Positions 52,157-61,351 of a DNA stretch of 64,000 nucleotides are shown here, in pieces (position 1 is the first letter of the stretch; each line of letters begins with the position of its first letter). A program made the position numbers and the translations under genes. The notes beneath the pieces were generated by a model that was given only the letters and a program-made list of their open reading frames with translations, searched no databases and had not been told where the DNA came from. The DNA comes from Antarcticimicrobium sp040365005. Its GTDB lineage: Bacteria > Pseudomonadota > Alphaproteobacteria > Rhodobacterales > Rhodobacteraceae. The DNA lies in NCBI RefSeq assembly GCF_040365005.1, contig NZ_BAABWV010000001.1, positions 186,001-250,000 on the forward strand. Direction: 5' to 3'.

Positions 52157-52371
52157 GAGGTGGGCTCCCTGGGCCGGTTTCGCTGACCGCCAGCCTGCCC
52201 GCGCCGCCGCCCGCCGGATCGCCACCCGGCGACATTTCCGGTCGCAACCGTACAAAACGGGGCGGGAATTCCCCAAAGTCTCCTGTCCCCCAGCGACACT
52301 TCTCGTCGTATTCGGGCAAGCGAACCCCGGCGTCACATCACAGGCTGCCCCCAGATCAACAGGAGGCCCCC

Positions 52372-54780
52372 ATGCAAACCACCACCCGTGTCGCCGTGAT
52401 CGGCGGCGGTGTCGTCGGATGTTCCGTTCTGTACCACCTGACCAAGCTGGGCTGGTCGGACGTGATGCTGCTGGAACGCTCCGAACTCACGTCCGGCTCC
52501 ACCTGGCACGCGGCGGGCGGGTTTCACACCCTGAACGGCGATACCAACATGGCGGCGCTGCAAGGCTATACCATTCGCCTTTACAAGGAATTGGAGGAGA
52601 TCACCGGCCTCTCTTGCGGGTTGCACCATGTCGGCGGCGTGACACTGGCGGACAACCGCGACCGCTTCGACATGCTGCTGGCCGAACGCGCCAAGCACCG
52701 CTTCATGGGGCTGGAGACCGAGATCGTCGGCCCGGAGGAGATTGCCAAGATCGCCCCGATCACCAATCTCGACGGGATCATCGGCGCGCTCTACGATCCG
52801 CTCGACGGCCACCTCGACCCCTCCGGCACCACCCATGCCTATGCCAAGGCGGCGCGCATGGGCGGCGCCACCATCGAAACCCATTGCATGGTCAAGGAAA
52901 CCAACCAGCGCCCCGACGGCACATGGGACGTGGTCACCGACAAGGGCACCGTGCACGCCGAGCATGTGGTCAATGCCGGCGGCCTCTGGGCGCGCGAGGT
53001 CGGCGCGATGGCCGGGATCTATGTCCCGCTGCACCCGATGGAGCATCAATACATCGTCACCGACGATATTGCCCAGATCTACGAGCGCGACCGGGAACAC
53101 CCGCACGTGATGGACCCGGCCGGCGAAAGCTACCTCAGGCAAGAGGGACGCGGGCTGTGCATCGGGTTCTACGAGCAGCCCTGCAAACCTTGGGCGGTGG
53201 ACGGGACGCCCTGGAGTTTCGGTCACGAACTCTTGCCGGATGACTTTGACAAGATATCGGAAAGCATTGAATTCGCATACAAACGCTTTCCCGTCCTGGC
53301 CGAGGCCGGGGTCAAGTCGGTGATCCACGGCCCCTTCACCTTTGCCCCCGACGGCAACCCGCTGGTCGGCCCGGTGCCCGGCGTGCGCAACTATTGGTCC
53401 GCCTGCGGGGTGATGGCCGGGTTCAGCCAGGGTGGCGGCGTCGGCCTCACGCTGGCACAATGGATGATCGAGGGCGCACCCGACCGCGACGTGATGGCGA
53501 TGGATGTCGCCCGTTTCGGCGATTGGATCGGTCCCGGCTATACCCGCCCGAAAGTCATTGAAAACTATCAGAAACGTTTCTCGGTCTCCTACCCGAACGA
53601 GGAACTGCCAGCGGCGCGGCCCAACCGCACCACACCGATGTACGACATCTTTTCCGACATGGGCGCGGTCTGGGGGCAGCAATACGGGTTGGAGGTGGTC
53701 AACTATTTCGCTCAGGGCGAGGAGCCACGCTATGAAACCCCGTCGTTCCGCCGCTCCAACGCCTTCGCGGCCACCGCGCGCGAGGTGAAGTCCGTACGGG
53801 AAGCCGTTGGAATCAATGAAGTTCACAACTTTGGCAAGTATCGTGTCAGCGGACCGGGCGCACGCGCCTGGCTTGACCGGATCATGGCCGGGCGGATTCC
53901 GGCGCCGGGGCGGCTGTCGCTCACGCCGATGCTCTCACCGTGCGGCCGGCTGATCGGCGATTTCACCGTATCCTGCCTTGGCGACGAGAGCTTTCAACTC
54001 ACCGCCTCCTACGGCGCGCAGGCCTTTCACATGCGCTGGTTCCTACAACATCAGGAAAACGGCGTAACCATTGAGAATATAAGCGATAACCTGAACGGTT
54101 TCCAGATCGCCGGACCGAGGGCGCGCGATCTGCTCACCGCCTGCACCCGCGACGATGCCGCCGCCCTGCGCTTCATGGACGTGCGGCGGATGACCGTGGG
54201 GATGACCGACTGCCTGGTGCAGCGGGTCAGCTATACCGGCGACCTGGGGTACGAGATCTATTGCGATCCGATGGCGCAGCGACAGCTTTGGTCCACCCTC
54301 ATCGCCGCCGGCCAGGACCATGGCATCACCCCCTTCGGCATGCGCGCGATGATGAGCCTGCGACTGGACAAGTTCTTTGGTAGTTGGATGGCCGAGTATT
54401 CGCCGGATTACACCCCGGGCGAGACCGGGTTGGATCGCTTCATCTCCTTCGGGAAAGAGATTGATTTCATTGGAAGACAGGCGGCAGAGGCCGAACGTGA
54501 AACCGGCCCGTCCCGCCGGCTTGCCGCCTTTGTCGTCGCGGCGGAAGATGCCGATGTCAACGGCTATGAACCGATCTGGCTGGACGGGTCGGTACAGGGG
54601 TTCTGCACCTCGGGCGGTTATTCCCACCATGCCGGGAAATCGGTCGCGCTGGGGTTCCTGCCCGCCGACCACATCGCCGAGGGGCTGGAGGTCGAGATCG
54701 AGATCCTCGGGGCCATGCGCAAGGCGCGGCTGGTCACCACGCCGCTATTCGATGCCGACGGGGCGCGGATGCGCGGGTGA
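52372..54780 (+). CDS. FAD-dependent oxidoreductase with GcvT domain (paralogue)
   Basis: The 802-residue protein is a full-length paralogue of the 49736-52156 product. It begins VAVIGGGVVGCSVLYHLTKLG and has LTSGSTWHAAGG with H46. DAO, FAO_M, GcvT and GcvT_C domains occur in order. The folate-binding parts include SLTPMLSPCGRLIGDFTVSC and TGDLGYEIYCDPMAQRQLWS. AGGAGG precedes the ATG by 5 nt. The two genes are divergent and may be co-regulated for catabolism of a methylamine-derived substrate such as glycine betaine breakdown products; the exact substrates are not readable. Confidence 0.92.
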   Translation: MQTTTRVAVIGGGVVGCSVLYHLTKLGWSDVMLLERSELTSGSTWHAAGGFHTLNGDTNMAALQGYTIRLYKELEEITGLSCGLHHVGGVTLADNRDRFDMLLAERAKHRFMGLETEIVGPEEIAKIAPITNLDGIIGALYDPLDGHLDPSGTTHAYAKAARMGGATIETHCMVKETNQRPDGTWDVVTDKGTVHAEHVVNAGGLWAREVGAMAGIYVPLHPMEHQYIVTDDIAQIYERDREHPHVMDPAGESYLRQEGRGLCIGFYEQPCKPWAVDGTPWSFGHELLPDDFDKISESIEFAYKRFPVLAEAGVKSVIHGPFTFAPDGNPLVGPVPGVRNYWSACGVMAGFSQGGGVGLTLAQWMIEGAPDRDVMAMDVARFGDWIGPGYTRPKVIENYQKRFSVSYPNEELPAARPNRTTPMYDIFSDMGAVWGQQYGLEVVNYFAQGEEPRYETPSFRRSNAFAATAREVKSVREAVGINEVHNFGKYRVSGPGARAWLDRIMAGRIPAPGRLSLTPMLSPCGRLIGDFTVSCLGDESFQLTASYGAQAFHMRWFLQHQENGVTIENISDNLNGFQIAGPRARDLLTACTRDDAAALRFMDVRRMTVGMTDCLVQRVSYTGDLGYEIYCDPMAQRQLWSTLIAAGQDHGITPFGMRAMMSLRLDKFFGSWMAEYSPDYTPGETGLDRFISFGKEIDFIGRQAAEAERETGPSRRLAAFVVAAEDADVNGYEPIWLDGSVQGFCTSGGYSHHAGKSVALGFLPADHIAEGLEVEIEILGAMRKARLVTTPLFDADGARMRG

Positions 54781-54811
54781 CAACCCCCGCCTCAGGCGCC
54801 ATGATCGTCAC

Positions 54812-55438
54812 ATGAAAAACATACCGATCCTGCTGCTGGCCGCTGGACAGTCGCGCCGCATGCGCGGGCGCGACAAGCTGATGGAGGACGTGGACGGCGA
54901 CCCTCTGTTGCGGCGGGTGGCAAAGCGCGCCTGCGCCGCCGGGATCGGGCCGGTGATCGTGGCCCTGCCGCCCGCACCCCATCCCCGCCACGCCCCGTTG
55001 GAGGGGCTGCCGGTTGTCCCGGTGGAGGTGCCGGACGCGGCCGATGGCCTCTCGGCCAGCCTGAAGCGGGCGTTGGCAGCGGTGCCCGACACGGCCGAGG
55101 CGGTGATGATCCTGCTGGCCGACCTGCCCGACATCCTGACGCAGGACATAATCCACGTCGCGCAAGCCACTGTTTCAAAAAAACATTCACTCATATGGCG
55201 CGGCGCCACCGAGGATGGCGCACCCGGTCACCCCGTGGTTCTGGCGCGGGCGCTGTTCCCGGAATTGGCGGCGCTGAACGGCGATGCCGGCGCCCAGGTG
55301 GTGATCCGGCGCCACGCCGACCGGGTGATGCTGGTGCCCTTGCCCGGCCAGCACGCGTTGCACGATCTCGACACGCCGGAGGACTGGGCCTGCTGGCGCG
55401 CGGAACGCGATCGCAAAACGGGAAAAGGCAGGGCGTGA
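54812..55438 (+). CDS. MocA/MobA-like nucleotidyltransferase
   Basis: The 208-residue protein begins with the nucleotide-binding loop ILLLAAGQSRRMRGRDKLME and has the metal/NTP segment VMILLADLPDI and GHPVVLARALFPELAALNGD. This is the MocA subclass, which makes molybdopterin cytosine dinucleotide for xanthine-oxidase type enzymes. No molybdoenzyme gene is present in the window. It starts 31 bp after the FAD/GcvT gene and may be co-transcribed. Confidence 0.82.
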   Translation: MKNIPILLLAAGQSRRMRGRDKLMEDVDGDPLLRRVAKRACAAGIGPVIVALPPAPHPRHAPLEGLPVVPVEVPDAADGLSASLKRALAAVPDTAEAVMILLADLPDILTQDIIHVAQATVSKKHSLIWRGATEDGAPGHPVVLARALFPELAALNGDAGAQVVIRRHADRVMLVPLPGQHALHDLDTPEDWACWRAERDRKTGKGRA

Positions 55439-55511
55439 ACCCTGCCTTCCCCCCGCATCGCGCGGCGGTCGTCCTGTAGCTGCAACCGTCAGGCTCCCCC
55501 CGCCCCTCGGG

Positions 55512-58247
55512 TTACTGCCGCAAGAGCGCGGCCTCGTGCTTTTTCAGCGCGCGACGCGCAGCCGGGTAATTGAGCTGCCCTTGCTGCGTTTCCAGCTCCG
55601 GGAACAGTTCGAGGAGTTCCCGCCGCTGGTCGCCGTCCATGCCGCGGAGGGTCAGGTCGCCGGGCTGGAAACTCTCGGTCCAGGCGCCGTCGGACAGCAC
55701 GACCTCGTGCTGGTTGAACATGAAGTGGATGTAGGTCACCGCCGACTGCGTGACACGCTCGACGCCCTCCATCCCGACCAGGTGCTTGGCCGCGACCAGC
55801 ACTTCGCGATCCTCGAAATAGAGCGCAGTGCGGTCATTGGCGATCAGCACCCGGTGGTTCGGGCTCACCATCATGTCGCGTTCGGGCAACCCGGCTCCCA
55901 GCGCACCCTTGCGGATCCGCACCGGCTGCAGATGATCCGACAGCGCCAGTTCCAGCCCGTTCAGGCGGCGCGAGCCAAGCCAGCGGATTTCCTGGATGCC
56001 GTTGTCGCGGGTGATCACCCTGTCGCCGACCTCCAGATCCTCGACCAGACGTTCACCCTGCGGCGTCGCGATGCGCGTGCCGGGGGTGAAACAGGGGATG
56101 ATCTCCTCGATTTCCTTGAAGGTCATCGTCCCGGTCCGGTCGCCACCGGCATCAAAGAAATCAATGGTGCCCGAGGTGCTGTTGCCGTCGGGGTCCAGCG
56201 TCTGGCTGGTGATGGTGAAATTGGTCCCGGTCAGATCCAGCACGTCATAGTCGTCGCCGCCACTGCCGCCATCGACATAATCGTTGCCACCACCGCCATA
56301 GAAGGTATCGCGATCGTCCCCGCCATACAGCGTGTCGTCGCCCTGGCCGCCGGTGATCTGGTCGTTGCCGGCGCCGCCTTCGACATAGTCGTCGTCGATA
56401 CCCGCGTCGATGACATCATCGCCGGCGCCGCCATAGATGGTGTCATCGTCGTCCTGGCCAAAGATGATGTCGTCGCCGTCGCCGCCGTGGATCACGTCCA
56501 TGCCGTTGGTCGTCTCGGGGTCGGGGGCACCGGCGCTGCCATCGTCGGGGATGTTCAGCACATCGGGATAAACCGGGTCGAGCCCGCCATAGATAACGTC
56601 ATCGCCCGCGCCGCCGTCGATCGTGTCCGAGCCTTCGCCGCCGACGATCACGTCGTCGCCCGCGCCGCCCTGGATCGTATCGTCGTCCAGCCCGCCGTCG
56701 ATGGTGTCATCGCCGTCGCCGCCGTCGATGATGTCGTTGTCATCGCCGGTGGTGATGATGTCATCGCCCGCGCCGCCATTGACCGTATCGCGATCATCAT
56801 AGGGGTCGGGATCGGCCGTCACCTCGGGCAGCCCCTGGTAAGAGGGGAACCCACGATCGGGCAGCGGCGCACCGGAGATCGAGCTGGTGTCGATCACGTC
56901 GTCGCCGTCACCGCCGTCGACCGTGTCGCTGCCGTCGCCGCCGACGATCACATCGTCGCCCGCACCGCCCTGGATCGTATCGTCGTCCAGCCCACCGTCG
57001 ATGGTGTCATCGCCGTCGCCGCCGTCGATGATGTCGTTGTCATCTCCGGTGGTGATGATGTCATCGCCCGCGCCGCCATTGACCGTATCGCGATCATCAT
57101 AGGGGTCGGGATCGGCCGCAACCGCGGGGTTCCCATCATAAGCGGGGAACCCACCGTCGGGCAGCGGCGTGCCGGTGGTCGAACCGGTGTCGATCACGTC
57201 GTCGCCATCACCGCCGTCTACGGTATCGTTGCCATCGCCGCCGGTGATGGTGTCATCGCCATCCTGGCCGTAGATCATGTCATCCCCGTCACCGCCGTGA
57301 AGGGTGTCGTCGCCGCCCGTCTCGGTGTCACAACCGGGGGCGTCGAAATAGATATCCGTCACCGCGACGCCGGAATCCAGCGGGCCGTCCTGATCGTGGG
57401 TGATCTCGAGTTTCGAGATCGGGCCGGCAATCTCGACCAGCACCGAGTGCGACGGGTCGGTATAGGGCGGGTTGCCCCCGTTGGAATAGGCGGTGTCAAC
57501 GCCGGCCACGGAATCGGTATCCGCCATGGTCAGGTTGGATCCACCGGTCAGGGTCACCTCGACCGGGTTGCCGTCGGCGTCAAACGCCTTGACCGTGACC
57601 AACCCGTCGTTGTCGACGTCGTTGATGCGGAACGACACGTTTTCCACCGGGTCGGAGAACCCGAGTTCATAGATCACCGGCTGGTTTTCCACATAGGCGT
57701 CGGAATCGAGTGCGCTGGTGGCGTCCGCCGGGGTCCCGTCGATCGTGGAGATGCCGTCCACGTTCTGGGTCTGGCCGGAGAACGTCGTGGCGCTGCCGGG
57801 GCCTTGCGCCACAACGGTAAAGGTCACGTCGACGCCGCCCGTGGTCTGGGTGAAACCGCCACTCAGATCGTCGCCGACATCAATCGCGCTGGCATCGTCC
57901 GGGTCCGGGGCCTGGTCCCACTGGAACACCGCTCGGCCGGGGCCGTTGACGCCACCGGGCGCGTTACCATCGCCATAGATGACATCGTCGCCGGCCTGGC
58001 CATAGACCTCGTCATCGCCGCTGCCGGCATAGATCTCGTCGTTGCCTTCGCCGGCCTCGATGTAATCGTCGCCGCCGCCGGCATCCACGATATCGTCGTC
58101 GCCGACCTCGCCCGGGAGAGAGGCATCGCCATTGTCGATCATGTCGCCGTCCGTATCGCCGGTATAGGCAAGGTCGATCCGGTTGTCGTCACCGTCTCCT
58201 TCGACAATGCCGTTACTATTAGGTCCTGGCGTACATTTATCTGGCAT
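55512..58247 (-). CDS. RTX calcium-binding repeat protein with C-terminal Hint domain
   Basis: The 911-residue, very acidic protein has two groups of nonapeptide repeats (GGxGxDxIx; about 45-95 and 310-670) around a beta-sandwich-like segment (about 100-305). A C-terminal Hint_2 domain starts at C719 (CFTPGTRIATPQGERLVED, then VSPNHRVLIAN and FNQHEVVLSDGAWTESF). It lacks a classical signal peptide, as expected of type I secretion. The start ATG at 58247 has AAGGAG at good spacing. No type I exporter lies nearby. The Hint part may self-cleave, but the C-terminal His-Asn of true inteins is absent. Confidence 0.9.
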   Translation of the reverse strand: MPDKCTPGPNSNGIVEGDGDDNRIDLAYTGDTDGDMIDNGDASLPGEVGDDDIVDAGGGDDYIEAGEGNDEIYAGSGDDEVYGQAGDDVIYGDGNAPGGVNGPGRAVFQWDQAPDPDDASAIDVGDDLSGGFTQTTGGVDVTFTVVAQGPGSATTFSGQTQNVDGISTIDGTPADATSALDSDAYVENQPVIYELGFSDPVENVSFRINDVDNDGLVTVKAFDADGNPVEVTLTGGSNLTMADTDSVAGVDTAYSNGGNPPYTDPSHSVLVEIAGPISKLEITHDQDGPLDSGVAVTDIYFDAPGCDTETGGDDTLHGGDGDDMIYGQDGDDTITGGDGNDTVDGGDGDDVIDTGSTTGTPLPDGGFPAYDGNPAVAADPDPYDDRDTVNGGAGDDIITTGDDNDIIDGGDGDDTIDGGLDDDTIQGGAGDDVIVGGDGSDTVDGGDGDDVIDTSSISGAPLPDRGFPSYQGLPEVTADPDPYDDRDTVNGGAGDDIITTGDDNDIIDGGDGDDTIDGGLDDDTIQGGAGDDVIVGGEGSDTIDGGAGDDVIYGGLDPVYPDVLNIPDDGSAGAPDPETTNGMDVIHGGDGDDIIFGQDDDDTIYGGAGDDVIDAGIDDDYVEGGAGNDQITGGQGDDTLYGGDDRDTFYGGGGNDYVDGGSGGDDYDVLDLTGTNFTITSQTLDPDGNSTSGTIDFFDAGGDRTGTMTFKEIEEIIPCFTPGTRIATPQGERLVEDLEVGDRVITRDNGIQEIRWLGSRRLNGLELALSDHLQPVRIRKGALGAGLPERDMMVSPNHRVLIANDRTALYFEDREVLVAAKHLVGMEGVERVTQSAVTYIHFMFNQHEVVLSDGAWTESFQPGDLTLRGMDGDQRRELLELFPELETQQGQLNYPAARRALKKHEAALLRQ
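56641..57118. repeat. 300-bp-period internal duplication in the RTX gene
   Basis: Blocks 56641-56818 and 56941-57118 are nearly identical (178 bp each) at a start-to-start distance of exactly 300 bp, that is 100 codons. The protein repeats are the run RDTVNGGAGDDIITTGDDND and its continuation. High nucleotide identity suggests recent duplication or gene conversion and makes this a site for length variation. Confidence 0.85.
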
Positions 58248-59010
58248 CACTCATTCTCCTTTTCGACCCTCGCCGAGCCGCCTGCCGCATGGTCGCGGCA
58301 CCTGGGGCCCTGGAAGCGATCCTTCGCTCGCGCGGCAATCCCGACCCGGTTCCCCATCGCGACAGACAGGAAGGACGGTGCGCTGCCATGTTCAAACACA
58401 TGGCAAACCGCTCCAGGCGCGTTGCGCCCGGCACCCGCCCCGCCGCAGCCTGGTCACGACCCGGCCACACGGGATCTTCCTGCATCTATTCGATGCGAAC
58501 AGTCGGTCGCCAATGCGACCTTCAGACATCGCCCCCCAGTAGGCTGATTAAGAATTACCCCAGGGGTCGGAGCGCACAAAACGAAAATTCGAACAAAATC
58601 ATGGCCATTTTGGCCCAATCGTCCGGTCAGACGGTTTTCGGTAGCTGGCTTGCCCGAAAATCCGCCAAAGATTGTTTCGCAAAAACGGCGGCTGAATCGG
58701 GTATTTCCCCGGTTCCTTCCGGTTTTAGCAGCGTGAAGGTCGAAATCCGTGCCCCATTGTTTCCGAAATGTTTACATTCAGTCAGAGTGTCGCGAGGGAT
58801 CTCGCAACGGGATTGTGACCGGTCCCCGGTCTTCCCTGCGCAAGCGACCTTGCGAATTTTGGAACCAATATCAAAAAAACAGCCGAACCATTGGCGAACC
58901 TGTGAACAATCAGACGGTTCCGCGCATGATTCGAAGCGTTAACGTTTTCGTGTCAATTGCTTCTGTTTCCTGCCGATGGCGACACATGTGCCGGGCGGAC
59001 CCGGGGCCGG
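58248..59010. other. 763-bp spacer, AT-richer than neighbours, no convincing gene
   Basis: The interval should contain the promoter of the RTX gene (minus) and the end of the MarR gene. About 58550-58950 is clearly less GC-rich than its surroundings. A small hairpin GGTCGC-CAAT-GCGACC lies at 58505-58520, and GCGAG-GGAT-CTCGC near 58795. An open frame from 58600 begins MAILAQSSGQTVFGSWLARK but lacks a Shine-Dalgarno and family features, so I do not call it. Confidence 0.5.
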
Positions 59011-59523
59011 TCAGAACGCGTGCTGCCTGATATTGGCCAGCATCTTGTGCAGCGTGCCCAGAAAGGCACGCTGCTCGGCCTCGTCGATGCCCTCGAACAT
59101 CCGGTCATGACTGGCGGCCATATGCGGCCACAGCCGGTCAAAGGCCGCGCGCCCGGCCCGTGTCAGGTAGATACGACTTGCGCGCAGGTCGTCCGGGTCG
59201 GTCTCGCGCCGGGCCAGCCCATCCGCGCACAGCGACTCCGCCGCGCGCGACAGGGTCGATTGTTCCACCACCGCGTAAACGCCCAATTTGGACATCTGGA
59301 TGCCGTCCATCACCGACAGAACCGCCAGCGCCCGCATCTTGGCCGTGCTCAGCCCCATCGCCGACATCTCACGGCGCAGGTCGTTGTTATAGCGGCCCAT
59401 GATCCGGTTCATCAGGTAGGGCGCAAAGCCGTTCAGCCCGACCTCCCCCAGCCAGGGCTGCGTCTCGGACTCGGCGCGCACCGCCGAACCGTCCAACTCT
59501 GCGTGTTCCGTCGCTTCGCGCAT
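59011..59523 (-). CDS. MarR-family transcriptional regulator
   Basis: The 170-residue protein has a MarR winged helix (about 65-135: MRALAVLSVMDGIQMSKLGV, EQSTLSRAAESLCADGLARR, DDLRASRIYLTRAG). I chose the ATG at 59523 because GGAGGG lies 9 nt before it, while the ATG at 59532 is directly adjacent to that site. It is divergent from a D-2-hydroxyacid dehydrogenase gene across 261 bp and probably regulates it. GCGAC-CACCTT-GTCGC (59600-59615) is a possible operator. Confidence 0.86.
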   Translation of the reverse strand: MREATEHAELDGSAVRAESETQPWLGEVGLNGFAPYLMNRIMGRYNNDLRREMSAMGLSTAKMRALAVLSVMDGIQMSKLGVYAVVEQSTLSRAAESLCADGLARRETDPDDLRASRIYLTRAGRAAFDRLWPHMAASHDRMFEGIDEAEQRAFLGTLHKMLANIRQHAF

Positions 59524-59784
59524 CTGCCCCATCCCTCCGGCCGCCACGTTCTGCGCATCTTTTTTCCATGAAAAATCAGGTATTCGCAACCGGTCTGCGG
59601 CGACCACCTTGTCGCATGTCGCAAGTTACCTTCACGCGCGTCGCATTCCACGTGCCGCATTTGGATGCAGCGATCGCCGCGGCCGTCCGCCCCGGCGACA
59701 AAGCGACTGGCCCTCGGGACGATCCTCTGTCAGCTTGCGCCGGACACAGGGCCGCCCTCACCGATCGCGCGCCAAGGAGACCGC

Positions 59785-60744
59785 ATGGAAGACCGTATCG
59801 AGATCTATGGACGCGGGCGGCTGCCGCCCCGGCTGGAAACCCGCCTGGCCGCGCATTTCACCCTGCGTGCCGACCCGGATCCGTTTCCGGGCGAGGCCTG
59901 GCTGGCACGGCACGGAACCACCGTGCGCGGGTTGGCCAACGGCAGTTTCGCGCCGCTGACGGCCGAGCTGATGGACCGGTTGCCGAATCTCGAGATCATT
60001 TCCAGCATCGGCGTCGGCTATGACATGATTGACGTCGCCGCCGCGAAACAGCGCGGCATCCTTGTCACCCATACGCCCGACGTGCTGAACGCTGATGTGG
60101 CGAACTACGCTCTACTGCTGCTGCTGGCGGCCAGCCGTGACCTGATCCTGCAGGACAGCCATGTGCGCTCTGGTCGCTGGGCCAGCGACGGTCCGGCCCC
60201 GTTGACCCACACGCTGGAGGGGCAGCCGATCGGCATCGTCGGGTTGGGCCGTATCGGGCGCGAACTGGCGAGAAAGCTGGAGATTTTCGGCGGGCCGATC
60301 CTCTATCACGGGCGCCGGGAACAACCGGAGGTTTCGTACGAATTCTGCCCCGATCTGTACGACATGGTCGGGCGCTGCAGCGCGCTGATCCTGTGCCTGC
60401 CCGGCGGCGCCGGGACCGACCGGCTGATCGACGCGCGGGCGCTCGACGCGTTGGGGCCCGAGGGCATCCTCGTCAACGTGGCGCGCGGATCGGTGGTGGA
60501 CCAGCCCGCCCTGATCGCGGCGCTGCAGGAGGGGCGGTTGGGCCGCACGGCGCTGGACGTGTTCGATGACGAGCCCGAGGTGCCGCAGGCGTTGCGCGAC
60601 AGTGAACGGGTGATCCTCTCGCCCCATGCCGCCAGCGCCACGGTCGAGACCCGGCAGGCGATGTTCGACCTGGCCGCCGACAACCTGATCGCCTATTTCC
60701 GCGATGGCGCGGCGCACACCCCGGTGCCGGAGTGCCGCGCCTGA
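59785..60744 (+). CDS. D-2-hydroxyacid dehydrogenase (glyoxylate/hydroxypyruvate reductase type)
   Basis: The 319-residue protein has the nucleotide motif IGIVGLGRIGRELA (149-162) and the catalytic set R234 (NVARGS), E263 and H281. The second strand ends YHGRR instead of the Asp typical of NAD users, so NADPH is the likely cofactor, as in GhrB/GRHPR-type reductases. AAGGAG precedes the ATG at 59785. It converges with a second MarR gene. Confidence 0.9.
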   Translation: MEDRIEIYGRGRLPPRLETRLAAHFTLRADPDPFPGEAWLARHGTTVRGLANGSFAPLTAELMDRLPNLEIISSIGVGYDMIDVAAAKQRGILVTHTPDVLNADVANYALLLLLAASRDLILQDSHVRSGRWASDGPAPLTHTLEGQPIGIVGLGRIGRELARKLEIFGGPILYHGRREQPEVSYEFCPDLYDMVGRCSALILCLPGGAGTDRLIDARALDALGPEGILVNVARGSVVDQPALIAALQEGRLGRTALDVFDDEPEVPQALRDSERVILSPHAASATVETRQAMFDLAADNLIAYFRDGAAHTPVPECRA

Positions 60745-60748
60745 CGCC

Positions 60749-61216
60749 TCAGCCCGGGGTCCGGCCGTCGAGTTGCGCCAGAAGCGTCTCGAGCATCGGC
60801 TTGATCCGCTGAGCATCCGCACCGCCCAGGTCATCCAGAATACGGGCCTCATGCGCGCGCGCGTCCACGATCAGCCGCAGCGCCAGGTCCCGCCCCTCGT
60901 CGGAGAGGAACACCCGCACCCGGCGCCGATCCTCGGGGTCGGACTGGCGCCGAACCAACCCCCGCACGGCCATCTGGTCGATGATTCGAGTCAGCCGCGA
61001 TTGCTCCATCAACGACAGCCGCGCCAGCCGCGTGACCATCGCGCCATCCTCGTCGGCAAGGCAGGCCAGCACCCGCCATTCGGGCACCCGCAAGCCCGCC
61101 GCACGGGCATGGTCGTGAAATTCAGCACTTGCCCGATCGCTGACCGCCGCCAGCAAATACAGCAGGTAGGATGTGACAAACGGTTGATCAGGCTCGTTTT
61201 TTTTCAAATCATTCAT
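60749..61216 (-). CDS. MarR-family regulator of the Rieske oxygenase operon
   Basis: The 155-residue protein has the MarR fold: LRVPEWRVLACLADEDGAMV, MEQSRLTRIIDQMAVRGLVR and DPEDRRRVRVFLSDEGRDL. It is divergent from the reductase gene, and the 135-bp gap holds a perfect 7-bp palindrome at the promoter. Local repression relieved by an aromatic ligand is the usual MarR mode and fits here. Confidence 0.9.
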   Translation of the reverse strand: MNDLKKNEPDQPFVTSYLLYLLAAVSDRASAEFHDHARAAGLRVPEWRVLACLADEDGAMVTRLARLSLMEQSRLTRIIDQMAVRGLVRRQSDPEDRRRVRVFLSDEGRDLALRLIVDARAHEARILDDLGGADAQRIKPMLETLLAQLDGRTPG

Positions 61217-61301
61217 TGGACGGCATCTGTTTTTCAGGTCGCGGCTTAGGCCCTGCGCACCCCGAGGTCAAGAATTCGTCCCCCGGGGCACAAGAAAGGG
61301 G

Positions 61302-61330
61302 TTGACCGGTTTTATATGAATTTTCATATT
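61302..61330 (+). promoter_or_regulatory. promoter and MarR-type operator of the oxygenase operon
   Basis: TTGACC (61302-61307) and CATATT (61325-61330) are 17 bp apart. ATATGAA-TT-TTCATAT (61314-61329) is a perfect inverted repeat that covers the spacer and most of the -10 element, so a bound dimer would block RNA polymerase. The adjacent divergent MarR protein is the obvious candidate. Confidence 0.72.
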
Positions 61331-61351
61331 ATTTGCACAGGGAGAAAACGC

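Noticed and set aside
49736..54780. DMSP demethylase DmdA for the GcvT-domain genes
   Set aside because: DmdA is a single GcvT-type protein near 360-370 residues. These are about 800 residues with an N-terminal FAD domain and a flavin-linking histidine segment.
55512..58247. Regular repeats in this interval as a CRISPR array
   Set aside because: The repeats are in frame and encode calcium-binding nonapeptides; there are no unique spacers or cas genes.
58073..58250. Hint domain as a true intein
   Set aside because: The Hint fold is at the C-terminus of the RTX protein (near 55512-56090), not inserted in a conserved enzyme, and the C-terminal His-Asn and extein junction are absent.
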